DNA from: Caulobacter sp. FWC26
GTDB taxonomy: Bacteria > Pseudomonadota > Alphaproteobacteria > Caulobacterales > Caulobacteraceae
Direction of reading: 5' to 3'
DNA: 64,000 nucleotides
Assembly: GCF_002742645.2 (NCBI RefSeq)
Contig: NZ_CP033875.1
Location: forward strand, 3,078,001 to 3,142,000
Shown in pieces: positions 35,330-44,985 of this stretch. Position numbers and translations under genes: made by a program. The notes under the pieces are model-generated. The model made no database searches. It was not told the origin of the DNA and saw only the letters and a program-made list of their open reading frames with translations. How positions within the stretch are numbered: position 1 is the first letter of the stretch; the number at the start of each line of letters is the position of its first letter.

Positions 35330-35809
35330 CTAGAACCCGGCCTTCTCGAAGGCCTGCTCGACGCGGTCCTTGATCTCCAGCCCCGGCAAGGCGCGCTCGC
35401 CTTCCATCACCGCCACATAGGTCAGGTTGCGCGCCGGCTTGCCCGCACTGGTCGGCACCGGGCCGATCGCCCAGCCCACCATATTGCCCGGGGCCGAGCC
35501 GCTGTCGCAGCTGAAGAAGCGCGCGGGCTTGCCGAGGTTGGCCTGCAGCAGCTTTTCCGCCGTGGTCACGACGCCATCACAGGTCGGCAGGTTGCGCGAG
35601 CAGGTGACATAGCCGCCGCCCCGCCAGACCAGTTTGCCGCTGGCGGCGTCGGCGATCACCACGCAGGTCGAGCCCGAACCGATCTGACGACCGATGGACT
35701 CGGCCAGAACCGTGTCATCGATCCCGTCGGGCAGCTTGGGCGAACAGGCGGTCAGGCTCGCCACGGCGAGAACGACCAGCGCCCCGCTTTTCATCCAGGG
35801 GCGCGTCAT
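35330..35809 (-). CDS. hypothetical lipoprotein
   Basis: The 159-residue protein has a lipobox LTAC with Cys22 after a hydrophobic signal (ALVVLAVASLTAC), so it should be lipid-anchored. The mature part contains further cysteines (STCVVIAD, YVTCSRNLPTCDG, FFSCDSG) that may pair. It begins three bases after the panD stop on the same strand, indicating co-transcription. No family was recognised and a functional link to pantothenate synthesis is not evident. Confidence 0.75.
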   Translation of the reverse strand: MTRPWMKSGALVVLAVASLTACSPKLPDGIDDTVLAESIGRQIGSGSTCVVIADAASGKLVWRGGGYVTCSRNLPTCDGVVTTAEKLLQANLGKPARFFSCDSGSAPGNMVGWAIGPVPTSAGKPARNLTYVAVMEGERALPGLEIKDRVEQAFEKAGF

Positions 35810-35812
35810 CGA

Positions 35813-36169
35813 TCAGGCCGCCTTCTTGATCAGGTTGCCCTCGTCCAGCAGGACGACGGTCGGTGCGTAGTTGCGCGCCTCCTCGGCGGGCATCTGGCAG
35901 TAGGTGACCACGATCACCAGGTCGTTCTTCTGCACCAGACGGGCGGCCGCGCCATTGACGCCGATCACCTTGGACCCGCGCGGCGCCTCGATCGCGTAGG
36001 TGGTGAAGCGCGCGCCGTTGGTGATGTTGAGCACATCGACCTGCTCATTGGGCAGGATGCCCGAGGCGTCCAGCAGGTCGCGGTCGATGGCGATCGAGCC
36101 TTCGTAATCGAGGTCGGCCTGGGTCACCGTGGCGCGGTGCAGCTTGGCCTTCAGCATGGTGAGCAGCAT
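35813..36169 (-). CDS. panD: aspartate 1-decarboxylase
   Basis: The 118-residue proenzyme begins [29 protein letters not shown]. Self-cleavage between Gly24 and Ser25 produces the pyruvoyl group. [37 protein letters not shown] is the conserved core. It makes beta-alanine from L-aspartate for pantothenate and CoA synthesis. The frame is open further upstream, but start 36169 gives the family length. No other pan genes adjoin it. Confidence 0.96.
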
Positions 36170-36321
36170 GGCGGGGAAGTTTATCCCTTTGAATGAACTG
36201 AAATCTTCTGGGCCGCCACACACAAGGCCCTGGAACAGGTCCCGCCATATAGACACGAACCTGCGCTGGTTCAATCGCACGGCGGAAGCAAGACCCCGGC
36301 CCAAGGCCTTGGCGAGGCCGG

Positions 36322-37191
36322 TCAGGTCGCGGCGGCCTTGAGGAAGCTCGTCATGTCTGAAAGGAGCGGCGCCTTGCCTCGGAACGGTCGCGATAGCGCC
36401 AGCACCGCGCCCGCGTGGTCGATGCCGGCATAGTGCCTCTCCTCGACGTTTGCGCCCTTCCCCCGCAAGGCGGCGGCCAGCTTTCGGGTGTTGCGCGGAT
36501 AGACGGTGGTGTCCTTGTCCCCGGTCGCTAGGAATGCGGCCGGCGCATCGGCGCGGGCGAAGTTGACCGGCTGCGTCGCCGCAAGATCTGGCGCTTGCCC
36601 GAAGGTTCGCTCGGTCACAGGTCCCTTGAGCGGCAGGAAATCATAGGGTCCCGACAGGCCGGCGAAGGCACGAACAGCTTTGCGCTGCACGCCGACGGCG
36701 TCGAGATAGCGCGGGTCCAGCGCCAGCATGGCCGCATTATAGGCGCCCGCCGAATGGCCGATCAGCACGATCCGCGCCGGATCGCCGCCGAGAGCGGCGG
36801 CGTTGTCGGCGGCCCAGCGCACCGCCTTGGCGCAGTCATCGAGAAAGTCCGGGAACCGCACCTCGGGGAACAGCCGGTAGTCCGGCGCCAGGGTGAGAAA
36901 GCCCTGAGCGGCGATGGCGCGGGCGGCCCAGCCATAGTCGCCCTTTCGGCCGCTGTCCCACGACCCGCCATAGAAGAACACCGCGACGGGCGCGGGACCG
37001 TGGGCGATCGGCGGGGCGTAGATGTCGACGCCGCCGCGCGGACCGTCCATGTAGCGTGCGCCCCGGGCCTCGCGGCGCGCGGCGTCCTTGGGGGTGAACC
37101 TGGCGAACACCGAGAGCGGCGAGCACGCCGCCGTCACCGAGGCCGCCAAGGCGACAAGGCCCGCACGCCGGCTCATGCTGCTCTCCGCCAT
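36322..37191 (-). CDS. exported alpha/beta-hydrolase (BD-FAE/carboxylesterase-like), probable lipoprotein
   Basis: The 289-residue protein has a signal with [17 protein letters not shown]; Cys23 may be lipidated. The hydrolase domain shows the oxyanion region [16 protein letters not shown], nucleophile Ser147 in GHSAGA, acid Asp in GDKDTTVYP and base His in GIDHAG. This matches the esterase/lipase group related to BD-FAE and HSL-like enzymes; the substrate is unknown. ATG 37191 follows GGAGATC; ATG 37176 (MSRR) is an alternative that keeps the signal. Confidence 0.82.
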
Positions 37192-37280
37192 ATCGCGATC
37201 TCCATCACCGCTCGCGATAACGCTACGCGCCCGGCGCGGGTTCGGATGCGGCCGAACGCCCCCATCGCTTGCCTCGGCCG

Positions 37281-39071
37281 CTAAAGCTTGAAGCCGCCGC
37301 TCTCGATCTTGGCGCACAACGCCTTGGTGATCTTCACATAGCCCTTGCCCGGATCGCGGAAGTACAGCGGATCCTTGGTCTTGGAAGGGTCGAAACCGTC
37401 GTTGACCAGGTCGATCTTGCGGTACTTGAAGGTGCCCGTGGTCTCGATCGCCTTCTGGAGCCGCAGGAACAGCGGGCGGGCGTAGCTGGGCAGGCTCTCG
37501 TCGACGTATTTGGCGAACGCCTCCAGATCGAGATCGCCCTCCATCACCAGCGAGGCCATGCCCGCCTTGCCGTCGAGATCACCCACCTTGACGCCGTAGA
37601 CATTCACTTCTTGCACGCCCTCGAAGCCGGCGAGGCGCTCGGACACCTCGGAGGTCGCGACGTTCTCGCCCTTCCAGCGGAAGGTGTCGCCGATGCGGTC
37701 GATGAAGTAGATGTAGCCGTCGTGATCGACCTTCATCAGGTCGCCGGTGCGGAACCACGCGTCGCCCTTATCGAAGACGTCGTGCAGCACCTTCTTCTCG
37801 GTCGCGGCCTTGTCGGCATAGCCGGTGAAGTTCGAGCGCGCGTCGCTGCCGATATGGCCGATGCACTCGCCGACCTCTTCTGGTCCCGCCTCGATACAAC
37901 AGCCATTGGGGCCGCGAACGGGCATCTCGTGCTCGACGTCGAACTTGACGATCCTGAAATTGAACTTCTTGCGCAGGTAGCCCGGGATCCGGCCGATCGC
38001 GCCGCGCTTTCCGTCGAAGTTGAAGAACGAGACGTTCCCTTCAGTGGCTCCATAGAACTCCAGCACGTCGCCGACCTTGAAGCGGTCCAGCATATCGTCC
38101 CAGACGTCCGCGCGCAGACCGTTGCCGAAGATCATGCGGATCTTGTGAGCGCGCTCCAGCTCGTGCTCGGGCTGGTTGGCGAGGTAACGGCAAAGCTCGC
38201 CGATGTAGACGAACATGGTGCACTGCTCGGCCACGACCTCGGGCCAGAAGTGGGTGGCCGAGAACTTCTTGCGCAGCACCACCGAACCGCCGTTCAGCAG
38301 AGCCGCGCCCAGGGCGCAGAGCCCGCCCGTAGCGTGGTAGAGCGGCAGGGTGATGTAGATGCGATCGGTGTCCTTGGCCCCGGTCGAGCCGGCGAAACCG
38401 CGCATATAAAGCTGAGCGCGCATGTGCGTGATGCGCGCGGCCTTGGGCAGACCGGTGGTGCCGCTAGTGTAGATATAGAGCGCCGTATCGGAGGCGGTGA
38501 GGCCCTCGCGAGCGGTCTCGCGATCGGGGCGCAGGTGGCTGCAGCTCTTCAGGGCCTTCAGGAGGTCGCGCTGGTCACCGTGCACGGGCCCCAGCACCCA
38601 CTGCTGCATGTGCCGCTCAAGCTGCGCCTTCACGTCCTCGAAGCACGGCGAGGTTTCTGGATCGACGATGCAGTGCATGGCCTGCGAGATGTTCAGGCAG
38701 TGGGCCAGCGCCGCGCCGGTCAGCTGGTTGTTGATCAGGGCCGTGGCGACCCCCACCTTGCTCAGGCCATACCAGATCGCCAGGTATTCCAAGCGATTAG
38801 GCATGAACAGCGCGACCGTCTGGCCGCGCGTAAGGCCCAGCCCCTTGGCCCAGTGCGCGTAGCGGTTCGCCATGGCGTCCAGCTCGCCGTAGCTGATCGT
38901 CTTGCCTTCGAAGGTGATGGCTGGACGCGCGCCCCATTTGTCGACGGCGGCTTCCAGATCATCACAGACCAGATTGGCGCTATCGGGAGCGATCGTCTTC
39001 ACACGCTTCAGCGTCCGGGACAGCCCCTTCAGAAACCGGATTTCCCGTTTAATTTTCTGGCCCAAACGCAT
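37281..39071 (-). CDS. long/very-long-chain acyl-CoA synthetase (FATP-like)
   Basis: The 596-residue enzyme carries the adenylate-forming motifs YIYTSGTTGLPKAARITH (P-loop, about 200), YGATEGNVSFFN, the hinge region WFRTGDLMKVDHDGYIYFIDRIGDTFRWKGENV and a C-terminal SYARPLFLRL. The ACSVL/FATP-type WKGENVAT motif distinguishes it from FadD. It activates long-chain fatty acids to acyl-CoA via acyl-AMP. GGGAGAG precedes ATG 39071. A 605-codon frame on the opposite strand is a shadow. No beta-oxidation genes adjoin. Confidence 0.92.
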   Translation of the reverse strand: MRLGQKIKREIRFLKGLSRTLKRVKTIAPDSANLVCDDLEAAVDKWGARPAITFEGKTISYGELDAMANRYAHWAKGLGLTRGQTVALFMPNRLEYLAIWYGLSKVGVATALINNQLTGAALAHCLNISQAMHCIVDPETSPCFEDVKAQLERHMQQWVLGPVHGDQRDLLKALKSCSHLRPDRETAREGLTASDTALYIYTSGTTGLPKAARITHMRAQLYMRGFAGSTGAKDTDRIYITLPLYHATGGLCALGAALLNGGSVVLRKKFSATHFWPEVVAEQCTMFVYIGELCRYLANQPEHELERAHKIRMIFGNGLRADVWDDMLDRFKVGDVLEFYGATEGNVSFFNFDGKRGAIGRIPGYLRKKFNFRIVKFDVEHEMPVRGPNGCCIEAGPEEVGECIGHIGSDARSNFTGYADKAATEKKVLHDVFDKGDAWFRTGDLMKVDHDGYIYFIDRIGDTFRWKGENVATSEVSERLAGFEGVQEVNVYGVKVGDLDGKAGMASLVMEGDLDLEAFAKYVDESLPSYARPLFLRLQKAIETTGTFKYRKIDLVNDGFDPSKTKDPLYFRDPGKGYVKITKALCAKIESGGFKL

Positions 39072-39162
39072 TCGTCTCTCCCTTGAAGCAACCATTGGAG
39101 AGCCCCGCGCGGCGGGTCAAGACGCCGCGTGCTGCAATGCAAACCTATCGACGTTCTATGAC

Positions 39163-40071
39163 TTAACCAGGAACGCGGAATCGAACCTCGTTGCGCTTGA
39201 AGTCCATAGAGACCCGGTCGAAGCGCTGCAGGATATCAACACCGATCACGATCGCGGGTTGCTCACGAAAGCCCCAATAATCGAAGGTGTGGATTGGCCC
39301 GAACACCAGCGGAATATTACGTAGCGTCATCCCGCCTAACGTCAAACGGGATAGGGTCGCCGCTCTTCCAGCAAGGACCTGACCCGTGACGCTACGGAGC
39401 TCCGTGCCGTTCAGTTCGCCGATTAGAGCGTTGTTCTGCCTGGCGGCCTCAAGCATCGCCAAGTTGCCGACGGTGGTAGTGGAACCGCTATCAACAAAGG
39501 CGACAAGACGCTGAAGTGGCATAAAAGCATCGATCAGAGTCAAGCCGCTTCGTAGCAGCTTGGATTTCACAATGACGGTCCGGGCATCGGGCACGGGTAA
39601 GGCTTCCCCGACCGTCATCCGCCTTTGCTTGAAGTCGAGGAGCAAGCTGGCGCGCGCGAGCCATTCCAAGCCAAGGACCCCGTCCATGCGAAGTTGTTCA
39701 CGGGGCAACACCGAAACAACTAAGTCATTTCGAACACGCTTTCCGACAGCCAAACGGGCCACACGCGCGGTGGCGACCGTTTGCGTTCCGGCGATACTAT
39801 GAAGACGGCTCTCGGCCCCGCGCGGCAAACCCAGTTGGGCGGCCAGCTCGGCGGCGATAACCGAACTGTTGGCGCCTGTATCGACCAGAAAGTCGAATGG
39901 GCCATGAGTGTTCACATACGCCTGAACCGTCAGACGCCGCGCAGTGTCCAGATACCTCAAGGGGTTTGATGCAGGCGTGTCGCCTTGGTTGCTGGCTGCG
40001 GCGCCAGACGCCAACGCGCCGCTCGAGACCAGTCGAAGCAACGCGCGGCGTGAAAAGCCGAATTCCGACAT
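39163..40071 (-). CDS. exported aspartyl protease with two DTG/DSG motifs
   Basis: The 302-residue protein has a signal resembling Tat (SRRALLRLVSSGALASGAAA) and two retropepsin/pepsin-type halves: FLVDTGANSSV with Asp64 and FVDSGSTTTV with Asp194. Each half is followed by the hydrophobic-Gly pattern (GVLGLEWL near 131; IVIGVDILQRF near 275). Two catalytic Asp motifs in one chain would allow a pepsin-like monomer, whereas many bacterial homologues have one and dimerise. It is likely periplasmic. Base composition is somewhat less GC-rich than in neighbours. Caulobacter uses a related fold in PerP, but this is not claimed to be PerP. Confidence 0.85.
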   Translation of the reverse strand: MSEFGFSRRALLRLVSSGALASGAAASNQGDTPASNPLRYLDTARRLTVQAYVNTHGPFDFLVDTGANSSVIAAELAAQLGLPRGAESRLHSIAGTQTVATARVARLAVGKRVRNDLVVSVLPREQLRMDGVLGLEWLARASLLLDFKQRRMTVGEALPVPDARTVIVKSKLLRSGLTLIDAFMPLQRLVAFVDSGSTTTVGNLAMLEAARQNNALIGELNGTELRSVTGQVLAGRAATLSRLTLGGMTLRNIPLVFGPIHTFDYWGFREQPAIVIGVDILQRFDRVSMDFKRNEVRFRVPG

Positions 40072-40146
40072 CGGCGTCCTCCCCTTCCAAGGACGCTATA
40101 CGGGCCTAGGAAGGGGCGCTAGAGAGCGTCGCGCGCGGACGAGTAG

Positions 40147-41526
40147 CTAGCCCGCCGCCAGACGGCGCTGGTCGTCGCGAGCGGCCTTCAGCTTTTCAGC
40201 CACGAGGAAGGCCAGTTCCAACGCCTGCTCACCGTTCAAGCGCGGGTCGCAGTGGGTGTGATAGCGATCGCCGAGGTCGGTTTCCGAAACAGCGCGCGCG
40301 CCGCCGAGGCATTCCGTGACGTTCTGGCCGGTCATTTCCAGGTGTACGCCGCCCGGATGCACGCCTTCGGCCTGGGCGATCTCCACGAAGCTCTTCACCT
40401 CGGACAGGATCCGGTCGAACGGACGCGTCTTGTAGCCGGTCGAGGCCTTCAGCGTGTTGCCGTGCATTGGGTCGGTGGCCCAAACCACCGCGCGGCCGGC
40501 CGACTTGGTCGCCTTCATCAGACGCGGCAGGCGGTCGGCGATCTTGTCAGAGCCGAAGCGGCCGTACAGCGTCAGGCGGCCTGGCTCGTTGTGCGGGTTC
40601 AGGACGTCGATCAGACGCAGGAGGTCATCGCCTTCCATGGTCGGGCCGCACTTCAGACCGATCGGGTTCTTTACGCCGCGCATGAACTCGACGTGAGCGC
40701 CGTCCAACTGGCGGGTGCGCTCGCCGATCCACAGCAGGTGGGCGCTGGTGTCGTACCAATCACCCGAGGTGCTATCGACGCGGGTCATGGCTTCCTCAAA
40801 GCCCAGCAGCAGGGCCTCGTGGCTGGTGAAGAACTCGACGCGGCGCAGGTCCGGCTGAGTGTCGGGCGTCACGCCGACCGCCGACATAAAGGTCAGGGCT
40901 TCGCTGATCTTCTCCGAGAGCTCGCGGTAGCGCGCGCCCTGCGGGCTGTCACCGACGAAGCCCAGGGTCCAGCGGTGAATGTTGTAAAGGTCGGCGTAAC
41001 CCCCGCTGGCGAAAGCGCGCAGCAGGTTCAGCGTCGCAGCCGACTGGCCGTAGGCCTTTAGAAGGCGATCCGGATCGGGGACCCGCTCGGCCTCGTTGAA
41101 GTCCATGCCGTTGATGATGTCGCCGCGGTAGGACGGCAGGGTGACGTCGCCCTGAACCTCGGTCGGCTCCGAACGCGGCTTGGCGAACTGGCCAGCGATG
41201 CGGCCGACCTTCACCACCGGCTTGCCGCCCGCGAAGGTCAGCACCACCGCCATCTGCAAGATCAGGCGGAAGGTGTCGCGGATATTGTCCGCGTGGAATT
41301 CCTTGAAGCTCTCGGCGCAGTCCCCGCCCTGCAGCAGGAACGCCCGGCCCTCGGCCACCTCGCCGAGCTGGCTCTTCAGTCGGCGCGCTTCGCCGGCGAA
41401 CACCAGCGGCGGCATCTGGCGAAGCGTCTGCTCGACCCGCTCCACGGCGCCGGCGTCCGGATAGTCGGCGGGGATGTGCTTGGCGGGCTTGGCTCTCCAG
41501 GCGGCGGGGGTCCAGCGGGCGGTCAT
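40147..41526 (-). CDS. aroG: 3-deoxy-7-phosphoheptulonate synthase, class II (DAHP synthase)
   Basis: The 459-residue protein is a class II (plant/Mycobacterium-type) DAHP synthase. It begins with [19 protein letters not shown] and contains [51 protein letters not shown] and [13 protein letters not shown], with metal and substrate ligands in the last motifs. It condenses PEP and erythrose-4-phosphate, the first step of aromatic amino-acid synthesis. The symbol is given by function; class II enzymes are also called aroH or aroF in other genomes. The 112 bases upstream are AT-richer and probably hold the promoter. Confidence 0.94.
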   Translation of the reverse strand: MTARWTPAAWRAKPAKHIPADYPDAGAVERVEQTLRQMPPLVFAGEARRLKSQLGEVAEGRAFLLQGGDCAESFKEFHADNIRDTFRLILQMAVVLTFAGGKPVVKVGRIAGQFAKPRSEPTEVQGDVTLPSYRGDIINGMDFNEAERVPDPDRLLKAYGQSAATLNLLRAFASGGYADLYNIHRWTLGFVGDSPQGARYRELSEKISEALTFMSAVGVTPDTQPDLRRVEFFTSHEALLLGFEEAMTRVDSTSGDWYDTSAHLLWIGERTRQLDGAHVEFMRGVKNPIGLKCGPTMEGDDLLRLIDVLNPHNEPGRLTLYGRFGSDKIADRLPRLMKATKSAGRAVVWATDPMHGNTLKASTGYKTRPFDRILSEVKSFVEIAQAEGVHPGGVHLEMTGQNVTECLGGARAVSETDLGDRYHTHCDPRLNGEQALELAFLVAEKLKAARDDQRRLAAG

Positions 41527-41638
41527 GTCGAGGCTCGATAACTACAAAGGGCGCGGTAGATACCGCAGAACAACGGAAAAGGCAAAATCATGCGAACAGC
41601 GCCCACCATCTGCCCCACAAAGAACATTCGTTTCCAGA

Positions 41639-42862
41639 CTACACACGCAACGCGCTCGATTTTTGCGCCACAGCGCATGCAATGGCGGTTAGCGCACCGA
41701 GGGCCATCCACCATTCCTGCCAGACGCCGAAGCTCAGCCCGCCGATGACAAGATAGGAGACGGTCGCCGCCGCCGCCATGGCGCCGTCCCGCCGACTTTC
41801 GCCTGTCCAAGCGACGATGCGGTAGATGATCCAGGCGAAAAACGCGGCGGCGAGCGCAGCGCCCATCGATCCAAGCTCCAGCCAGAGCTGCAGCGCCGCG
41901 TTGTGCGTGTGCAAGGGAATGGCGGGGCCGAAGGTGCGGCTGGCGTCGATACCCCAGCCCCGCAAGGCGTGATCAACGATCTTGTCGGCGGTGAACGCCC
42001 AGATGTTCAGGCGATGATCCCACGACGGGGGCGCGATCTGGTGCAGCCAGGCAAAGAGTCCCGAACGCACGCCCCATAGCACCACCAGCGGCGCGAAGAT
42101 GAACAGGGCCGACACCACCGGGATCAACGCGCGCACGAAGGGCTTGCCGGTCAGCCGCGTTCCAAGCCAGGCGACGCCGCCCAGAAGCAGAGCCGCGACC
42201 GGCGCATCAGCGCCCGTAAGGTGTGCGCCAGCGACGATGCAAGCCGCCATCAGCGCGATCACGAGATTGCGCCCGCGAAACGACCAGGCGTCCAGAATTC
42301 GCACGCATGGCCAGAAGAGCAGGATCGCCGGGTAGGTCGCCTGCGAGACCTTCACGACGGCGAGGTCGGGACGGATCGGTTCCTCGGTAAGGTTGTGCAA
42401 CCCCTGATAAATAGCGGCCTTCAGCACGCCATCGACGCAGGTTATGACCGCCAAAAGCGCCACACCGGCCAGCATCACACGCCCTGCCAAGCGCGCCGAG
42501 CGTGCGGACATCTGCGACAAGGCGGCGACGGCGGAGCCATACAGCGCCAGCTGAAACACCAGCTTCAGCGCGGTGAACTTCTCAAGGTCCTTGCCGCGCC
42601 GAAGGTCCGCCAGATGAGGCGCGGCCGGGCTCCAGTTGAGACTCAGCAGGGCCCACCCGACAAGGACGATCAACGCCAATACAGGCAGCAGCGGCGGCCT
42701 CGACCTTACCAGCGTGGGCGCCGCCAGGAGGCCGACCAAACTCAGCAAGGCCGCGTACCAGAGCGGGATCAGGTAACCGACGAGCGGCGTCATCACCATC
42801 GCGAAGACGGCAAGCGCGCCCAACCATCGGGTCCGCCGCTCAGGAACGCTCGCCAGGATCAT
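41639..42862 (-). CDS. O-antigen ligase/polymerase-family membrane protein
   Basis: The 407-residue protein has roughly ten or more hydrophobic helices from residue 15 onward (WLGALAVFAMVMTPLVGYLI, LLPVLALIVLVGWALLSL, and so on). A long periplasmic loop contains HRLNIWAFTADKIVDHALRGWGIDASRTF and PLHTHNAALQLWLELG, the Wzy/WaaL signature with conserved Arg and His. It should transfer or polymerise lipid-linked surface glycans in the inner membrane. Its ATG overlaps the gor stop by four bases (ATGA), so it is translated with gor, an unusual partner. Confidence 0.88.
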   Translation of the reverse strand: MILASVPERRTRWLGALAVFAMVMTPLVGYLIPLWYAALLSLVGLLAAPTLVRSRPPLLPVLALIVLVGWALLSLNWSPAAPHLADLRRGKDLEKFTALKLVFQLALYGSAVAALSQMSARSARLAGRVMLAGVALLAVITCVDGVLKAAIYQGLHNLTEEPIRPDLAVVKVSQATYPAILLFWPCVRILDAWSFRGRNLVIALMAACIVAGAHLTGADAPVAALLLGGVAWLGTRLTGKPFVRALIPVVSALFIFAPLVVLWGVRSGLFAWLHQIAPPSWDHRLNIWAFTADKIVDHALRGWGIDASRTFGPAIPLHTHNAALQLWLELGSMGAALAAAFFAWIIYRIVAWTGESRRDGAMAAAATVSYLVIGGLSFGVWQEWWMALGALTAIACAVAQKSSALRV

Positions 42863-44259
42863 CCAATCCCGCCGACTTCGGCCGGAATGTACTTCTCGCG
42901 CATCGTCACCAATTCCTCGGCCAGGGTCGGGTGGACCGCGCAGGTGGAGTCCCACTGCGGCTTGGTCACGCCCATCTTCACTGCGATCGCAGCCATCTGG
43001 ATGATCTCGGGCGAGTCGGGGCCGACCACATGGACGCCGACAATCCGCTCATCGTCCTGCTTGACCACCAGCTTGATCAGGCATCGCTCCTGCCCGCCGT
43101 AGAAGGTGACCTTCATCGGGCGGAAGACGGAACGATAGATGTCGACCTTGCCGAACGCCTGCCGCGCCTCGGCCTCGCTCATGCCTACCGCGCCGACCGG
43201 CGGCTGCGAGAAGACAGCCGAGGCGACCAGGTCATGATCGAAGGTGGTCGGATTGCCGTAGAACTCTGTCTGGGCGAAGGCCGCGCCCTCGCGGATCGCC
43301 ACCGGCGTCAGATTGATCCGGTCGGTGACGTCGCCCACGGCCCAGATGCTGTCGACATTGGTCTTGGAGTACTTGTCGACCGCGATCGCGCCCTTGTCGT
43401 TCAGCTTTACGCCGGCCTTCTCCAGTCCAAGCCCCTGGACGTAGGGTTCGCGACCGGTGGCGAACATCACAGCCTCGGTCTCGAAAGTCAGGTCGTTGCT
43501 CAGCGTGCTGAGCAGTCGCCCATCTTCCAGCTTCTCGATGCTCTTGTGCGAGCAGCCCAGGACGACCTTGATCCCACGCTTCTCCAGTTCGTCGGCCAGG
43601 TGCATCCGCACGTCGTCGTCAAAACCGCGCAGGATGTTAGCGCCCCGGTAAAGCAGGGTGGTCTGAACGCCGAGACCGGCGAAGATGCCCGCGAACTCCA
43701 CGGCGATATAGCCGCCGCCAACGACCAGTACGCTCTTGGGCAGCGTCGGCATGTGGAACGCCTCGTCCGAGGTGATCCCCAGCTCCGCTCCCGGGAAATC
43801 GGGGCGCACCGGACGTCCGCCAGTGGCGACCAGAATCTTTCGGGCGGTGTAGGTTCCCGCATCGTCGCTGCCGTCCTTAGGTAGGACCTCGACGGTATGG
43901 GCGTCGACGATCTGGGCGCGCCCGTGCAGCAGATGCGCACCGGCCTTCTGGAGATTGGTCACGTAGATGCCGGACAGACGGGCTATCTCGACGTCCTTTT
44001 CATGCAGGAAGGTCTTCCAGTCGAACCGGGCGTCGTCGATCGTCCAGCCATAGCCCTTGGCCGTCTTCAGCTGGCTGGTGACCTCGCTGGCGTAGACCAT
44101 GAACTTCTTGGGCACGCAGCCGCGGATCACGCACGTGCCGCCCACACGGTACTCCTCCGCCACGGCCACCTTGGCGCCGCTCAGCGCCGCGAGCCGCGCG
44201 GCCCGCACGCCGCCGGAACCCGCGCCGATGACAAAGAGGTCGAAGTCGTAGTCAGCCAT
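42859..44259 (-). CDS. gor: glutathione-disulfide reductase
   Basis: The 466-residue flavoprotein has the FAD-binding GAGSGGVRAARLAA, redox disulfide Cys43-Cys48 in GGTCVIRGCVPKK, the second dinucleotide site VVGGGYIAVEFAGIFAGLG, FATGREPYV, and the C-terminal active-site His in CAVHPTLAEE. Length and motifs fit the plant/alphaproteobacterial glutathione reductase group. It reduces GSSG to GSH in the cytoplasm. It lies 42 bases after rpiA and overlaps the O-antigen ligase gene. Confidence 0.95.
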   Translation of the reverse strand: MADYDFDLFVIGAGSGGVRAARLAALSGAKVAVAEEYRVGGTCVIRGCVPKKFMVYASEVTSQLKTAKGYGWTIDDARFDWKTFLHEKDVEIARLSGIYVTNLQKAGAHLLHGRAQIVDAHTVEVLPKDGSDDAGTYTARKILVATGGRPVRPDFPGAELGITSDEAFHMPTLPKSVLVVGGGYIAVEFAGIFAGLGVQTTLLYRGANILRGFDDDVRMHLADELEKRGIKVVLGCSHKSIEKLEDGRLLSTLSNDLTFETEAVMFATGREPYVQGLGLEKAGVKLNDKGAIAVDKYSKTNVDSIWAVGDVTDRINLTPVAIREGAAFAQTEFYGNPTTFDHDLVASAVFSQPPVGAVGMSEAEARQAFGKVDIYRSVFRPMKVTFYGGQERCLIKLVVKQDDERIVGVHVVGPDSPEIIQMAAIAVKMGVTKPQWDSTCAVHPTLAEELVTMREKYIPAEVGGIG

Positions 44260-44301
44260 CAGCGGCCTCCGGAAGCAAAACGGGTCGGCTTATGTAGGAC
44301 G

Positions 44302-44985
44302 TCAGGGCTGCAGGCGCACCACGCCCTCGTCCGTGCCCACCAAGGCCTCGTCGGCGAGGTCGAGGAACAGGCCGTGATCGACGACGCCAGTCACGCTCTT
44401 CAGCGCTGCAGCCAGCGCCGTCGGATCGTCGATCTTTCCCGACGCCATGTCGTAAATCAGGTTGCCGCCGTCGGTGACCACCATGCCGCGTTCGGCCGTG
44501 CGCAGGCGCGGCGGCGGCAGATCGAATTCAGCGGCGATATCGGCCAGGCGATGGCCCGTATGAACGTGGCCGAAGCGCACCACCTCGATCGGCAGCGGGA
44601 ACTTGCCCAGGGCCGGCACGCGCTTGGCCGCATCGGCGATCACGACGCAGCGGCTGGAGGCTTCCCAGACCAGTTTTTCGCGCAGCAGCGCAGCACCGCC
44701 GCCCTTGATCAGCGACAGGCCAGGGCCGATTTCGTCGGCGCCGTCCACAGTCAGATCGACGGTCGTCACGTCGTCGAGCGCCGCCAGCGGGATGCCGAGC
44801 TCACGGGCCAGGGCGGCGGTGGCGTCCGAGGTCGGCACGCCGCGAATGTCTTTCAGGCCGCGAGCGGCCAGCGCCTTGACGAACCAGGCTGCCGTGGAGC
44901 CGGTGCCCAGACCGACCACCATGCCGTTCTCGACAAGCTCGGCGGCGGCTTCGCCCGAAATGCGCTTCTGGTCGTCGGCGCTCAT
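44302..44985 (-). CDS. rpiA: ribose-5-phosphate isomerase A
   Basis: The 227-residue enzyme shows [49 protein letters not shown] (catalytic Asp and Glu region) and [13 protein letters not shown]. It interconverts ribose-5-phosphate and ribulose-5-phosphate in the pentose phosphate pathway. ATG 44985 overlaps the glmU stop by four bases (ATGA), so the two are translationally coupled. Confidence 0.96.
   Translation of the reverse strand: MSADDQKRISGEAAAELVENGMVVGLGTGSTAAWFVKALAARGLKDIRGVPTSDATAALARELGIPLAALDDVTTVDLTVDGADEIGPGLSLIKGGGAALLREKLVWEASSRCVVIADAAKRVPALGKFPLPIEVVRFGHVHTGHRLADIAAEFDLPPPRLRTAERGMVVTDGGNLIYDMASGKIDDPTALAAALKSVTGVVDHGLFLDLADEALVGTDEGVVRLQP

Noticed and set aside
37269..39086. 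605-codon plus-strand frame opposite the acyl-CoA synthetase
   Set aside because: It has no recognisable motif, whereas the opposite strand carries all adenylate-forming motifs. It is a GC-driven shadow frame.
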